From: Alphaproteobacteria bacterium
Lineage (GTDB): Bacteria; Pseudomonadota; Alphaproteobacteria; Caulobacterales; Maricaulaceae
Direction: 5' to 3'
NCBI GenBank assembly: GCA_016124205.1
Contig: WGOD01000001.1
Span: 609,309 to 673,308 of the forward strand
Length of the DNA: 64,000 nt
Of this stretch, positions 1 to 7,909 are shown piece by piece. Positions within the stretch are counted from its first letter, which is position 1. Each line of letters opens with the position of its first letter. A program made the translations under genes and the position numbers. A model generated the notes under the pieces. The model saw nothing but the letters and a program-made list of their open reading frames with translations, was not told the origin of the DNA and ran no database searches.

Positions 1-2
1 CC

Positions 3-116
3 TACGATCACCTCGTCACGATGGTCGAGATGGATCGCGGCTATTTCGAGCATGGCGGCGCGAGCTGCGTGCTGGAAAACCTGCCCATGCGGCAACGCGA
101 AACGGTCGTCGCCTGA
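3..116 (+). CDS. C-terminal end of an unidentified protein (truncated by window edge)
   Basis: The first 116 bases hold an open frame with strongly G/C-biased third codon positions ending at TGA. It encodes 37 residues ending in RQRETVVA. The codon bias and the convergent gene stopping two bases further on indicate the real 3' end of a coding sequence that starts outside the window. The short fragment has no motif I can assign, so no function is given. Confidence 0.5.
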   Translation, partial: YDHLVTMVEMDRGYFEHGGASCVLENLPMRQRETVVA

Positions 117-118
117 AG

Positions 119-1375
119 CTAGCCGCCGTGGCGGCGCACATCGCGCTCCAGCTGGTTCCAGTTGTCGCGATTGAGATAATGCCGGGCGTCACGTTCGGGC
201 GGCGGCGGGTTCTCGTCGAGCGCATCGAATTCGCCCGAGACGTAGTCCATCCACTCGTCGCCCGAGGCGAGCCAGGCCTCGCGCCGCGCTTCGCGGGCAG
301 CCAGAACGTCGTCCAGCGTGTCCGGCGTCAGCCGATAACCGAACATGTTGGCGCTGACCGGTGCCTCGCGGTCGCGGCGGCGCAGGCGGTCGAGCACGGC
401 CTGCCCCAGCGTCGGGCGGTAGTGCGCAGGCACGTAATACCAGGGGTTCGGCCCCTGCCCGTCCCAGTCCGGCGGCGCGGTCAGCGAGACGGGCTGATAG
501 CCGCCGAAATCCCACACCTGAAGCGCCGGGCCTTCGAAGCAGGGGCGTTCGGCCTCCGTCTGCGGACGGGCCGCCAGCTGGGCCATTGCGTCCCGGCGCA
601 GCGCGTATTCCTCCGCGTTCACGCCGGCGCGATAGCCGGCCTCTTCCTGCCAGACATGGACAGGATGGATCACGAAAACGACCTGCTTGCCCTCGGCCAG
701 CAGCGCGTCCACACCGCGAAACAGGAAGCGCATCCGCTCCGGGTCGTACTCGTAGGTCGAGTATCCGCGATAGCGCTTGGAGATTTCCTCCTCGAAGCGT
801 TCGCGCAAAATGTCCTCGTCATAGGCATGCTCCCAGCGCGTGTCGGACCCGCCCGTCATGTTGTCGGTCAGGGTCTGCATCGCCCGGGCGAAAGCGCTCG
901 GAGACAGCAGCATGCGGATGTCCGCGAACAGGCGCGGGCCGCCCGCCAGCGGCGTCAGCCAGTAGGTCGCGTGGGCGTTCGGCTCGGTCCCGAATTCACG
1001 CAGATCCATTCCGATGATGACGCAGCGGATGTCCGGGTTTCCGGCCGCCAGCGTCGAGGCGCGCGCCAGTTCGAACGCCGTGGTGCCGGCCATGCCGAGA
1101 TTTTCGAATCCGCCGTCCCAGTCCGGGATGTCGCGCGGATAGCCGTCGGCGACACGCGAGGATCCCATGATGATCGTGCCGGCCTGGGTATCGATCAGGC
1201 GATGGCCGGTGCGGACCCGGTAGCCATCCTCGTGCGCGCGGGTGCGGCGCTCGTTGACGCCGGGGATCTGCACGCCCGGCATCAGGCCATAGGGGTCAAC
1301 AAGGAAGGTGAATCCGCCAAAGCCGACGAGCCAGACCGCAAACGCGATCAGCAGCGTGCGCGCATAGCGCCCCAT
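119..1375 (-). CDS. membrane-anchored SGNH-like hydrolase, partner of MBOAT acyltransferase
   Basis: A 418-residue protein with one N-terminal membrane segment (about residues 6-26), placing the rest in the periplasm. The next block looks like an SGNH/DHHW-type hydrolase: a GSSRV motif near residue 72 could hold the nucleophile Ser, ENLGMAG matches the GxxNxG-like second block, and a FVIHPVHVW segment lies near residue 235. It starts 25 bp downstream of the MBOAT gene on the same strand, the usual layout for AlgI/AlgJ-type pairs, where the MBOAT moves an acyl group across the membrane and the SGNH partner places it on a polysaccharide. The substrate is not visible. No alginate biosynthesis genes are in the window, so a generic cell-surface O-acylation role is the inference. 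The convergent upstream frame ends 2 bp from its stop codon. Confidence 0.7.
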   Translation of the reverse strand: MGRYARTLLIAFAVWLVGFGGFTFLVDPYGLMPGVQIPGVNERRTRAHEDGYRVRTGHRLIDTQAGTIIMGSSRVADGYPRDIPDWDGGFENLGMAGTTAFELARASTLAAGNPDIRCVIIGMDLREFGTEPNAHATYWLTPLAGGPRLFADIRMLLSPSAFARAMQTLTDNMTGGSDTRWEHAYDEDILRERFEEEISKRYRGYSTYEYDPERMRFLFRGVDALLAEGKQVVFVIHPVHVWQEEAGYRAGVNAEEYALRRDAMAQLAARPQTEAERPCFEGPALQVWDFGGYQPVSLTAPPDWDGQGPNPWYYVPAHYRPTLGQAVLDRLRRRDREAPVSANMFGYRLTPDTLDDVLAAREARREAWLASGDEWMDYVSGEFDALDENPPPPERDARHYLNRDNWNQLERDVRRHGG

Positions 1376-1400
1376 CCGGTTCCCCGGAGGCGTGGAGCGG

Positions 1401-2843
1401 TCAGAAGTTGTAATAGATGAACTCCGCGGCGGTCCACGAATTGACGATGGCGAGGAAGAGGATCGAGGCGATCAGGACCGCGGTCCACACGCCCGGCTTC
1501 CAGCGCCAGCCCTTCTGCAGGCTGCCTTCCGACCCGTCGAGCGTGCGCTCGTCGAGATAGTTGGAAAAGTAGGACATCGTGTCGGGCATCAGCCAGACGA
1601 TGCCGAGACCGATCACGATGGCGATCCAGGGATCGTCGCCGACGCCCGCGCCAATCCCGTTCATCCCCGCCATGCCGGACAGGATTTCCCAGGCCGCGTC
1701 GAAGCTGGTCGCGCGGAAGAAGACCCAGGCCACGGTCACGAAGAGGAAGGTGAAGAGAATGGCCAGCCATTTCGCCTTCGGGAACAGGCCCTGCGGGCGG
1801 ATGCGGTTGATCATGTGGCACCAGGTGAGCCCGAGGCCGTGCAACCCGCCCCAGACCACGAAGGTCCAGGCCGCACCGTGCCAGAGCCCGCCCAGCAGCA
1901 TGACAAGCATGAGATTGATCGCGCGGCGCTGCGGGCCTTTCCGGTTCCCGCCCAGCGGGATGTAGAGATAGTCCCGCAGGAAGCGCGACAGCGTGATGTG
2001 CCAGCGCCGCCAGAAATCGACCACGGACGTCGCCCGATAGGGCGCGTTGAAGTTGGCTGGCAGGCGGTAGCCGAACATGCGGGCCAGCCCGATCGCCATG
2101 TCGGAATAGCCGGAGAAGTCGAAGAAGATCTGCAACGAATAGGCGAGCGCGCCGGACCACGCCTCGAGCAGGCCCAGATCGTCACCGCGCGCTGCCGCGC
2201 CGAAGGCCGAGGCCGCGAATGGTTCGATATTGTCCGCAATCAGGACCTTCTTCGCGAGGCCCATCGCAAAGATCGACAGGCCGACGCCGATATTCTCGGC
2301 GAGGTCATCCTTGCGGTCCTTGTCGGCATACTGGTCGGCGATCTGGTCGTGGCGGACGATCGGACCGGCGATCAGCTGCGGGAAGAAGGACACGAAGAGG
2401 GTGTGATCGAGGAAGGGGCCGGGCCGCGTGTGCTTCCGCGCCACGTCCACGAGGAAGCTGATCTGCTGGAAGGTGAAGAAGGAAATCGCCAGCGGCAGCG
2501 GGAAGCCGGGCAGCGGTAGGTCCGTGCCGGCGACCGCGTTGACGTTCCCGACAAAGAAATCGGCATATTTGAACAGGCCGAGCGCGCCGAGATTGAGGAT
2601 GATGCCGATCCCCAGCCAGGGCTGCGCCTTCCGCCCGATCGCCAGTCCCAGGAAGTGGTTGATGACCACCGAGCCCAGCAGCAGCGGCAGGTAGCGGATA
2701 TCCCACCAGGAATAGAAGATCAGCGAGGCCAGCGTCAGCGCGACCAGCGCGGCATGGTGTGCCACCCAGCGGCGCAGCACGTAGTAGGCGACGATCGTCG
2801 CGGGCAGGAAAAGAAACAGAAACTCGAAGGAGTTGAATAGCAT
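1401..2843 (-). CDS. MBOAT family membrane-bound O-acyltransferase (AlgI-like)
   Basis: 480 residues, mostly hydrophobic, with many predicted membrane segments. The start is the ATG at 2843, giving MLFNSFEFLFLFLP, the typical N-terminus of AlgI/DltB-type MBOATs; an upstream in-frame start would only add arginine-rich residues. Signature blocks are visible: FFDFSGYSDMAIGLA, the RRWHITLSRFLRDYLYIPLG block, and LGGLWHGAAWTFVVWGGLHG with the conserved His expected in the active site. The length matches the family (about 450-500). It is followed after 25 bp by the SGNH-like partner. The family transfers acyl, usually acetyl, groups across the inner membrane to extracellular sugars. The acceptor polysaccharide here is unknown. 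Confidence 0.9.
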   Translation of the reverse strand: MLFNSFEFLFLFLPATIVAYYVLRRWVAHHAALVALTLASLIFYSWWDIRYLPLLLGSVVINHFLGLAIGRKAQPWLGIGIILNLGALGLFKYADFFVGNVNAVAGTDLPLPGFPLPLAISFFTFQQISFLVDVARKHTRPGPFLDHTLFVSFFPQLIAGPIVRHDQIADQYADKDRKDDLAENIGVGLSIFAMGLAKKVLIADNIEPFAASAFGAAARGDDLGLLEAWSGALAYSLQIFFDFSGYSDMAIGLARMFGYRLPANFNAPYRATSVVDFWRRWHITLSRFLRDYLYIPLGGNRKGPQRRAINLMLVMLLGGLWHGAAWTFVVWGGLHGLGLTWCHMINRIRPQGLFPKAKWLAILFTFLFVTVAWVFFRATSFDAAWEILSGMAGMNGIGAGVGDDPWIAIVIGLGIVWLMPDTMSYFSNYLDERTLDGSEGSLQKGWRWKPGVWTAVLIASILFLAIVNSWTAAEFIYYNF

Positions 2844-2995
2844 GCCTGCCCCTCGCCCGGCATGGCGCCTTCGCCATGTCCGTCCCCGGATCAAGGGCTA
2901 GCAGCGGGTGCCGGATGCGGCAAGCGGACGGTGCGGTGACGGCTTGTGCGGTGTCCCGGCCCTGCCTAGGTTCGCGAGCACAAACGGGGGGCGAC

Positions 2996-3871
2996 ATGCC
3001 GGGGCAGCTGAAACAGCACGAGATGGGATTCTGGCAGCTCGCCGACATACCGAGCGAAGCCGAACTCGCCGAGTATTACAGCCAAAAATACTTCACCAAG
3101 GAAGACGCCTCCTCGCACTACGCCTACGCGTACGAGGACCGCGATCTGCGGCACAAGCTGATCCAGCCGACCGAGACCGAACGCGTCGTTGGCAGCGAAC
3201 CGCGGAGCTTGCTCGAGGTGGGGGCCGGAGAAGGCTTCACCCTCGCCTATTTCAACCGCAAGGGCTGGGACGTCAAAGGCGTCGACTTCACCGCCGACGC
3301 GGCCCGCGAATTCAATCCCGACATCGCCGACAAGGTGATCGCGACCGATGCCTTTGCCTGGCTCGATGCCGAGATCGACGGGCCGAACCGGTATGACGTG
3401 GTGATCTGCAATCACGTGCTGGAGCACGTTCCGGACCCGTGCGCGCTGCTGTCACGGCTGCGCGGCGTGGTCGCGCCCGGCGGTTATGTACGGATCTCGA
3501 CGCCGAACGACATGTCCTGGCTGCAGGACTATATCGTTGCGACAGGCCGGGCAGATCCGGAGTATTTCGTCTGCGTTCCCGACCACATCAACTATTTCAA
3601 CGCACAGACGCTGCGCCATGTCGTCGAGGCACACGGGTTCGAGATCGCGGAATTCCTGACCGAGTTTCCCGTCGATCTCTTCCTGCTCAATGACGCCGCG
3701 AACTACATGACGGACCGGACCAGGGGCCGCGGCGCGCATTGGGCGCGGACCGAATTCGAACTGGCGCTGATGGAACGCTCGATCGACGATCTGATCGCCT
3801 TCCGGCGGACCTGCGCCGATATCGGGATCGGCCGCGCGCTGACCGTCTATGCCCGGCCCTCGGGCGGCTGA
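2996..3871 (+). CDS. class I SAM-dependent methyltransferase
   Basis: 291 residues. The ATG at 2996 is preceded by a run of G (GGGGGG) as ribosome binding site and gives MPGQLKQHEMGFWQLADIP. That start keeps the short 'P-x-x-x-E-L-x-x-Y-Y' lead-in (residues about 18-30) seen in many Methyltransf_23-type sugar or lipid methyltransferases. The SAM-binding motif I is LLEVGAGEGFTLAYF (residues about 70-84), followed by an acidic residue at the end of strand 2 (VDFTADA) and an NHVLEHVPDP motif typical of this family. It is transcribed divergently from the MBOAT pair, with 152 bp between starts, and its last 25 bp overlap the end of the convergent GNAT gene. The substrate is unknown; the neighbourhood suggests glycan or surface-lipid modification. 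Confidence 0.8.
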   Translation: MPGQLKQHEMGFWQLADIPSEAELAEYYSQKYFTKEDASSHYAYAYEDRDLRHKLIQPTETERVVGSEPRSLLEVGAGEGFTLAYFNRKGWDVKGVDFTADAAREFNPDIADKVIATDAFAWLDAEIDGPNRYDVVICNHVLEHVPDPCALLSRLRGVVAPGGYVRISTPNDMSWLQDYIVATGRADPEYFVCVPDHINYFNAQTLRHVVEAHGFEIAEFLTEFPVDLFLLNDAANYMTDRTRGRGAHWARTEFELALMERSIDDLIAFRRTCADIGIGRALTVYARPSGG

Positions 3872-4389
3872 GTTCGCCATTCACCGGGATTGAAGGCGCA
3901 CATGATCAGGCGGTCGACCGGCGTCCGGTCGCGCAGCAATTCGTCGCGCTGAAGCGCATCAAGCCGCCACCCGGCCCGCTCGAGCATTTTCCGCGAGCCG
4001 TGATTGTCGGCATAGAGACCTGACCGGATCTTGCGGATGCCCAGCTCGGCGAAGGCCTTTTCCGTGGCCAGCTGCATCGTCCGGGTCGCCGCCCCCCTGC
4101 CCCAGTAATCCTTGTCGCCGATCACGAGCGACAACTCGCCCGCCGAATGCTTCCAGTTCACGTCGATCTTGACGTTGCCGATATGCAGACCGGTTTCGGC
4201 GTCACAGATCGCCCAGATGAAGCGGCGCTTGCCACGGCTGTCATTGATGAAGCGAAGGACGTCGTCGCGCGTCAGGTCCCGCGACTCGAGAAACTTCGTG
4301 ACCTCCGGATCGCGGAACCATGCCAGGTAGCGATCGGTCACGTCGGCATCTTCCAGCTCGCGAAGAGAAATCTCGGCTCGCTCTTTCAT
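3847..4389 (-). CDS. GNAT family N-acetyltransferase (RimJ/RimL-type)
   Basis: 180 residues with the GNAT fold signature. An N-terminal ISLRELEDADV opening matches Acetyltransf_3 members, LSLVIGDKDYWGRGAATRTM carries the acetyl-CoA pyrophosphate-binding Q/R-x-x-G-x-G/A type loop, and YADNHGSRKMLERAGW is the usual C-terminal block 'N-x-x-S-x-x-x-x-E-K/R-x-G-F/W'. Its start overlaps the stop of the upstream 712-residue gene by four bases (ATGA), so the two are probably translationally coupled. The 3' end overlaps the convergent methyltransferase gene by 25 bp. The substrate (amino sugar, amine or protein N-terminus) cannot be told. Coupling to a glycosyltransferase-like gene makes a sugar substrate plausible. 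Confidence 0.8.
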   Translation of the reverse strand: MKERAEISLRELEDADVTDRYLAWFRDPEVTKFLESRDLTRDDVLRFINDSRGKRRFIWAICDAETGLHIGNVKIDVNWKHSAGELSLVIGDKDYWGRGAATRTMQLATEKAFAELGIRKIRSGLYADNHGSRKMLERAGWRLDALQRDELLRDRTPVDRLIMCAFNPGEWRTQPPEGRA

Positions 4390-6524
4390 CGTTCGGTCTC
4401 CAGTCGCGCCCGGTTGATGGCCTGCGCCAGGACGCTTTCGCGGCCATCGGGGTCACAGTGCATCATGGACGGAAAGATCGTGTCCCGCATCCCGTCATCA
4501 CGCCGCCAGGCATTCGCCCAGGGCCAGCCGAAGGAGATCGAGTAGACGTTGGCGCCCGCAGCCGCACAAATCTCGCGCGTTGAAACCCCTGTACTCATGA
4601 CGAGATCGCAGGCCCGCGCCAGCGCGGCGACGCCTTCAATGTCACCACGCAAATCGAGATCGGGATGGACGAGGAAGTTCACGCCGGACCGGGCTTCGAT
4701 GTCGGCGATCTCGCCCGCATCCCAGTCGTATTGCATCAACACCCAGGCCGCTTGTGCCGAGCCGGTCAAACGCGCGATCTCGGCATTGCCGAAGAAGGAG
4801 GAAGACCGGGCCGCCCCGGCGAGACCCGAGCGCCAGCACAGACCGATCGTTGTCCGGCCGCCTGCGGCCTTGGCCAACCAGTCCTGCATCGCTTGAACGC
4901 GTGCCGGGTCGGGTTCGAGGACCGGCGTGCCAGAGACGTCCGCAGCGATACCCTTCCGGGCCGCGTGCATAGCCTGCAGGTCCTCCTGGACCAAGACCGC
5001 GCCATGCCGGCCGACCGCTTCAAGCGCGCAGGCCGGAACGCGAAGCGGGTCGATGGCTTCGGGCACGCCGCGCCGCTGGTTCCAGAACTCGGCGGGCCCC
5101 ACTTCCGCGACGCGTGTATGCGCGAGGAAATGCCAGTCCGGCCGCGCGCGCCGCGCCATTTCAACGAGCCGCGCGTCGAGCATCATGGTGTAGTCGCCGC
5201 CACCGAGATGGCGGTGCAAGAGGCCGAGACGGAAGATGTCATCGCCGAGCCCCCACCCGCTGAGCACAACCGCCGACCCCGGCCCGCGGGCCGGATCGGA
5301 CGTGTCGTAGTCCGGCTGGCCGGGCGTCAATCCGCCATAGGCGGCCCGGATCCCCGCCGCGTCACCCTCGAACAATCGGTAGACGGCGTCCCAGTCTCCG
5401 GCTCTGGCGAAAATGTCGGCGAGGATGTGCGGCGCGAAGGGCGAGCGGGGCGGGTTTTCCGCGGCGAGATAGTCGCGCGCCAACTCTACGGACGCGTTCA
5501 GGTCCGCCTGCCCTCCGAGCAGGATATCCGGAAGCGCGAACACGCCCGACCATTCCCTGCCGGCAAAGCGGGATCGTGCGTCCACGAGCCGGTTCCGCGC
5601 GGCGTCCAGATCGCCGGCATCGAGCGCGTCGCGGATTGCATACAGATCAAGCGTCGCGCGCGCACACTCGGCTTCCGACTCCCGAGCGACGGCGTCCTCG
5701 GGAGCGGTGTCCTCGGGAACCGGTTCATCGAGGTGCGCTTCGAGCGCAGAGCGGAAAGCGGAATACCGCTCGGATATCCCCGCTTCGAACGCGATGGCGA
5801 GCGCAAGCACGAGACGGTCGGTCTCCGCGCTGCCGTCGCAGTCAATCGTATCAAGAAGGTCCAGACCCGCTGCCGCACCGCCATGCCAGCCGAAGAAGGT
5901 CGCGACGATCGAGAGGATGTCAGCGGGGCCCGGTTTCACGAGCCGGACATAGGCCAGGGCCAGACGCTGCGCGGACGGAAACTGGAGCGAGGCGTGCTGC
6001 ATCCAGATGCGCTTCCACAGCGCCTCCAGCGCGATGCCGTGAATGCCTTCGGCGGGAATGTCATCAAGGCCGGAATGACCGGCCTCGATATTGGCCAGCA
6101 GCCGGATGCCGTCGAGCGCGGAGCGAACCATGCCCTTGTGGAAATCGTCGCCCTGGAACGCAAATTCGATCGTTTCGAGCGCCAGCGTCATGTCGGTCGC
6201 GACGACCGCAACGAGATTGGCGTCGCCGGTGCCATACCAAAAGGGAATGAGGGCGCGCGCCGCGTCATAGGGATCACTCCCCGCCTCGAACGCCCGGCGG
6301 AGGAGACGCGACGCTTCGATGTAATAGCGATGGGCTGAGAGCAGCGCGGCAGCGGCGGCGTATCCGCCGGTCCAGTTTCCCGCCGCGACACGGCTCTCGA
6401 TCCAGCCGGTAATGGCCGCCTCATCGCGCTCGGCCACAAACCGCTGCAGCTCCGTCGTCTCCCACGGATCCGGAGCGGGCGCGATGCCCGCCTCAGTTTC
6501 GTCTGTCGGTTCCGCGTCGCTCAC
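4386..6524 (-). CDS. large helical protein with C-terminal glycosyltransferase-like (GT-B/GT9-type) region
   Basis: About 712 residues from the GTG at 6524, which is preceded by GGGGGCAGGG. An open frame extends 62 codons further up, but those codons are Arg/Pro-rich and look like non-coding sequence. The first ~400 residues are alanine- and leucine-rich helices resembling TPR-like repeats. The C-terminal ~300 residues include SGWGLGDDIFRLGLLHRHL, an IGLCWRSG strand and SFGWPWANAW, the layout seen in TPR proteins whose C-terminus resembles heptosyltransferase/OGT-like GT-B domains (GLGDxI and W-R/K-S-G elements). It overlaps the GNAT gene by ATGA. The role as a glycosyltransferase is inferred from these weak motifs; the donor and acceptor are unknown. 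Confidence 0.6.
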   Translation of the reverse strand: MSDAEPTDETEAGIAPAPDPWETTELQRFVAERDEAAITGWIESRVAAGNWTGGYAAAAALLSAHRYYIEASRLLRRAFEAGSDPYDAARALIPFWYGTGDANLVAVVATDMTLALETIEFAFQGDDFHKGMVRSALDGIRLLANIEAGHSGLDDIPAEGIHGIALEALWKRIWMQHASLQFPSAQRLALAYVRLVKPGPADILSIVATFFGWHGGAAAGLDLLDTIDCDGSAETDRLVLALAIAFEAGISERYSAFRSALEAHLDEPVPEDTAPEDAVARESEAECARATLDLYAIRDALDAGDLDAARNRLVDARSRFAGREWSGVFALPDILLGGQADLNASVELARDYLAAENPPRSPFAPHILADIFARAGDWDAVYRLFEGDAAGIRAAYGGLTPGQPDYDTSDPARGPGSAVVLSGWGLGDDIFRLGLLHRHLGGGDYTMMLDARLVEMARRARPDWHFLAHTRVAEVGPAEFWNQRRGVPEAIDPLRVPACALEAVGRHGAVLVQEDLQAMHAARKGIAADVSGTPVLEPDPARVQAMQDWLAKAAGGRTTIGLCWRSGLAGAARSSSFFGNAEIARLTGSAQAAWVLMQYDWDAGEIADIEARSGVNFLVHPDLDLRGDIEGVAALARACDLVMSTGVSTREICAAAGANVYSISFGWPWANAWRRDDGMRDTIFPSMMHCDPDGRESVLAQAINRARLETER

Positions 6525-6618
6525 AATGCCCTGCCCCCGCGCTCGCAACAGGCCATAGGAGATTGGCGGCAGGTTGGAAAGCCGGAGCCTGGTCCGAGAT
6601 CTTTCCGGACAGCTTCTC

Positions 6619-7689
6619 TCAGGCCGCGCCGACAGCGCGAACCCAAAGTTCGTAGCGCCGGTCCGCTTCGCCGATCTCACCGGCGAATCCGGGCGTCTTC
6701 GCCAGCGCACGTTTCGCCTCGGACGGAGTCATGCCGAATTCGGCCTTGAAGGCCCGGCTGAACTGGGCGTCGGATTCGAAGCCCCGCCGCATGGCCAGTT
6801 CGCCCAGCGTTACTGCAATCTCGCCGCGCGCCAGGCGCGCAATATCCATGAGGCAAGCGCGCAGCCGTTCCGCCCGGATGTAGGCGGCCACTCCGCCAAT
6901 CGGCTCGAAGGCCCGGTAGAGCGTGGCGCGCGACACATCGAGGGCGCGCGAGACGATCGCGACATCCACCGGTTCACCGGCGTGAATCCGCGAGCGGATG
7001 AAGGACTTTGCCCGCGTGACCGTGGCGATGCGATGGCTCTCTGTCCCGTCGAGACGCCGGGTCTGGCCGCGATAGCATTCCGCGATGAGGTCCGCGGCCG
7101 CATCGACGGCGGCAGCGGCCTCTCCGGTATCCATTCGTCCCAACGTGCGCTGCAGGCTGACGAGGAAGCCGGCCGTGAGCTGGGCCAATCCGCTGTCGGA
7201 ACCAATCGCCTGAAGATGCAAGTCCGACACTTTGCCCAGTCGGCTCTCGATGGCATCGCGGGGGAAAATGATCGAGACCAGATCGAACTCGGAATTGACG
7301 GTCTGCATGTCCCGCGTGAGGTCGAATCCGATCAGGGCGTTTTCAGCCGCGATCGGGATTGTGTCGCCACGGCGGCAGACATTTCCTCGGGTGAAGACCT
7401 GAAACATGACGCCTTCAATGCCGTCGCGGTAGCTGCGCAGGGTGCTGCGCGAGAAGGCCTGGGCGCCGGCCTGCACCCGCGTGACCATCGCCTCCCCGGC
7501 CATGGCGCTGTCCAGCCGCGCCCGGTACCCGGTCCGGCCCGCATCCGGCCCGGCATCGATATCGAACAGAACGCCGATGCTGTCGCGCCACAGGCCGAAC
7601 TGTTCGTCCGGTGCGGCGATACGCGTGTCGAACACTGCGATATCGACAGGCGCGGCGAGCGCGCGTGCGTTTTCGGAATTGTCCGCCAC
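6619..7689 (-). CDS. AraC family transcriptional regulator
   Basis: 356 residues. The N-terminal ~200 residues form a sensor-like domain of the AraC_binding_2 type with no catalytic motif visible. The C-terminal ~100 residues contain two helix-turn-helix units: VSRALDVSRATLYRAFEPIGG and LGELAMRRGFESDAQFSRAFKAEFGMTPSEAKR. The second is the classic AraC signature 'A-x-x-x-G-F-x-x-x-x-x-F-x-R-x-F-K-x-x-F-G-x-(T/S)-P'. It is divergent from the large subtilase gene, with 220 bp between starts, so it may control that gene or itself. The ligand is unknown. Confidence 0.88.
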   Translation of the reverse strand: MADNSENARALAAPVDIAVFDTRIAAPDEQFGLWRDSIGVLFDIDAGPDAGRTGYRARLDSAMAGEAMVTRVQAGAQAFSRSTLRSYRDGIEGVMFQVFTRGNVCRRGDTIPIAAENALIGFDLTRDMQTVNSEFDLVSIIFPRDAIESRLGKVSDLHLQAIGSDSGLAQLTAGFLVSLQRTLGRMDTGEAAAAVDAAADLIAECYRGQTRRLDGTESHRIATVTRAKSFIRSRIHAGEPVDVAIVSRALDVSRATLYRAFEPIGGVAAYIRAERLRACLMDIARLARGEIAVTLGELAMRRGFESDAQFSRAFKAEFGMTPSEAKRALAKTPGFAGEIGEADRRYELWVRAVGAA

Positions 7690-7909
7690 GCTCCCCCCGT
7701 CGACGGCCGATTATTGAGACGGATACGCAAGAACGACCGCCCTCGTGAGACGGTCTGAATAACACATCCTGACATAGCATTCCTACACTCCGGCCCGGAA
7801 ATCAATCGGGGAGTTGCGGGCAAGCTTCTGATTTGCTGGAAGAATTTCTAATTCAACGGCAGGTTCGGAAATTTTTTGCCCCAACTGCGTCCGCGCTGGA
7901 GAGTCGATC

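Noticed and set aside
4665..6338. 557-codon frame on the plus strand
   Set aside because: Antisense of the glycosyltransferase-like gene, which has better codon bias and a motif set.
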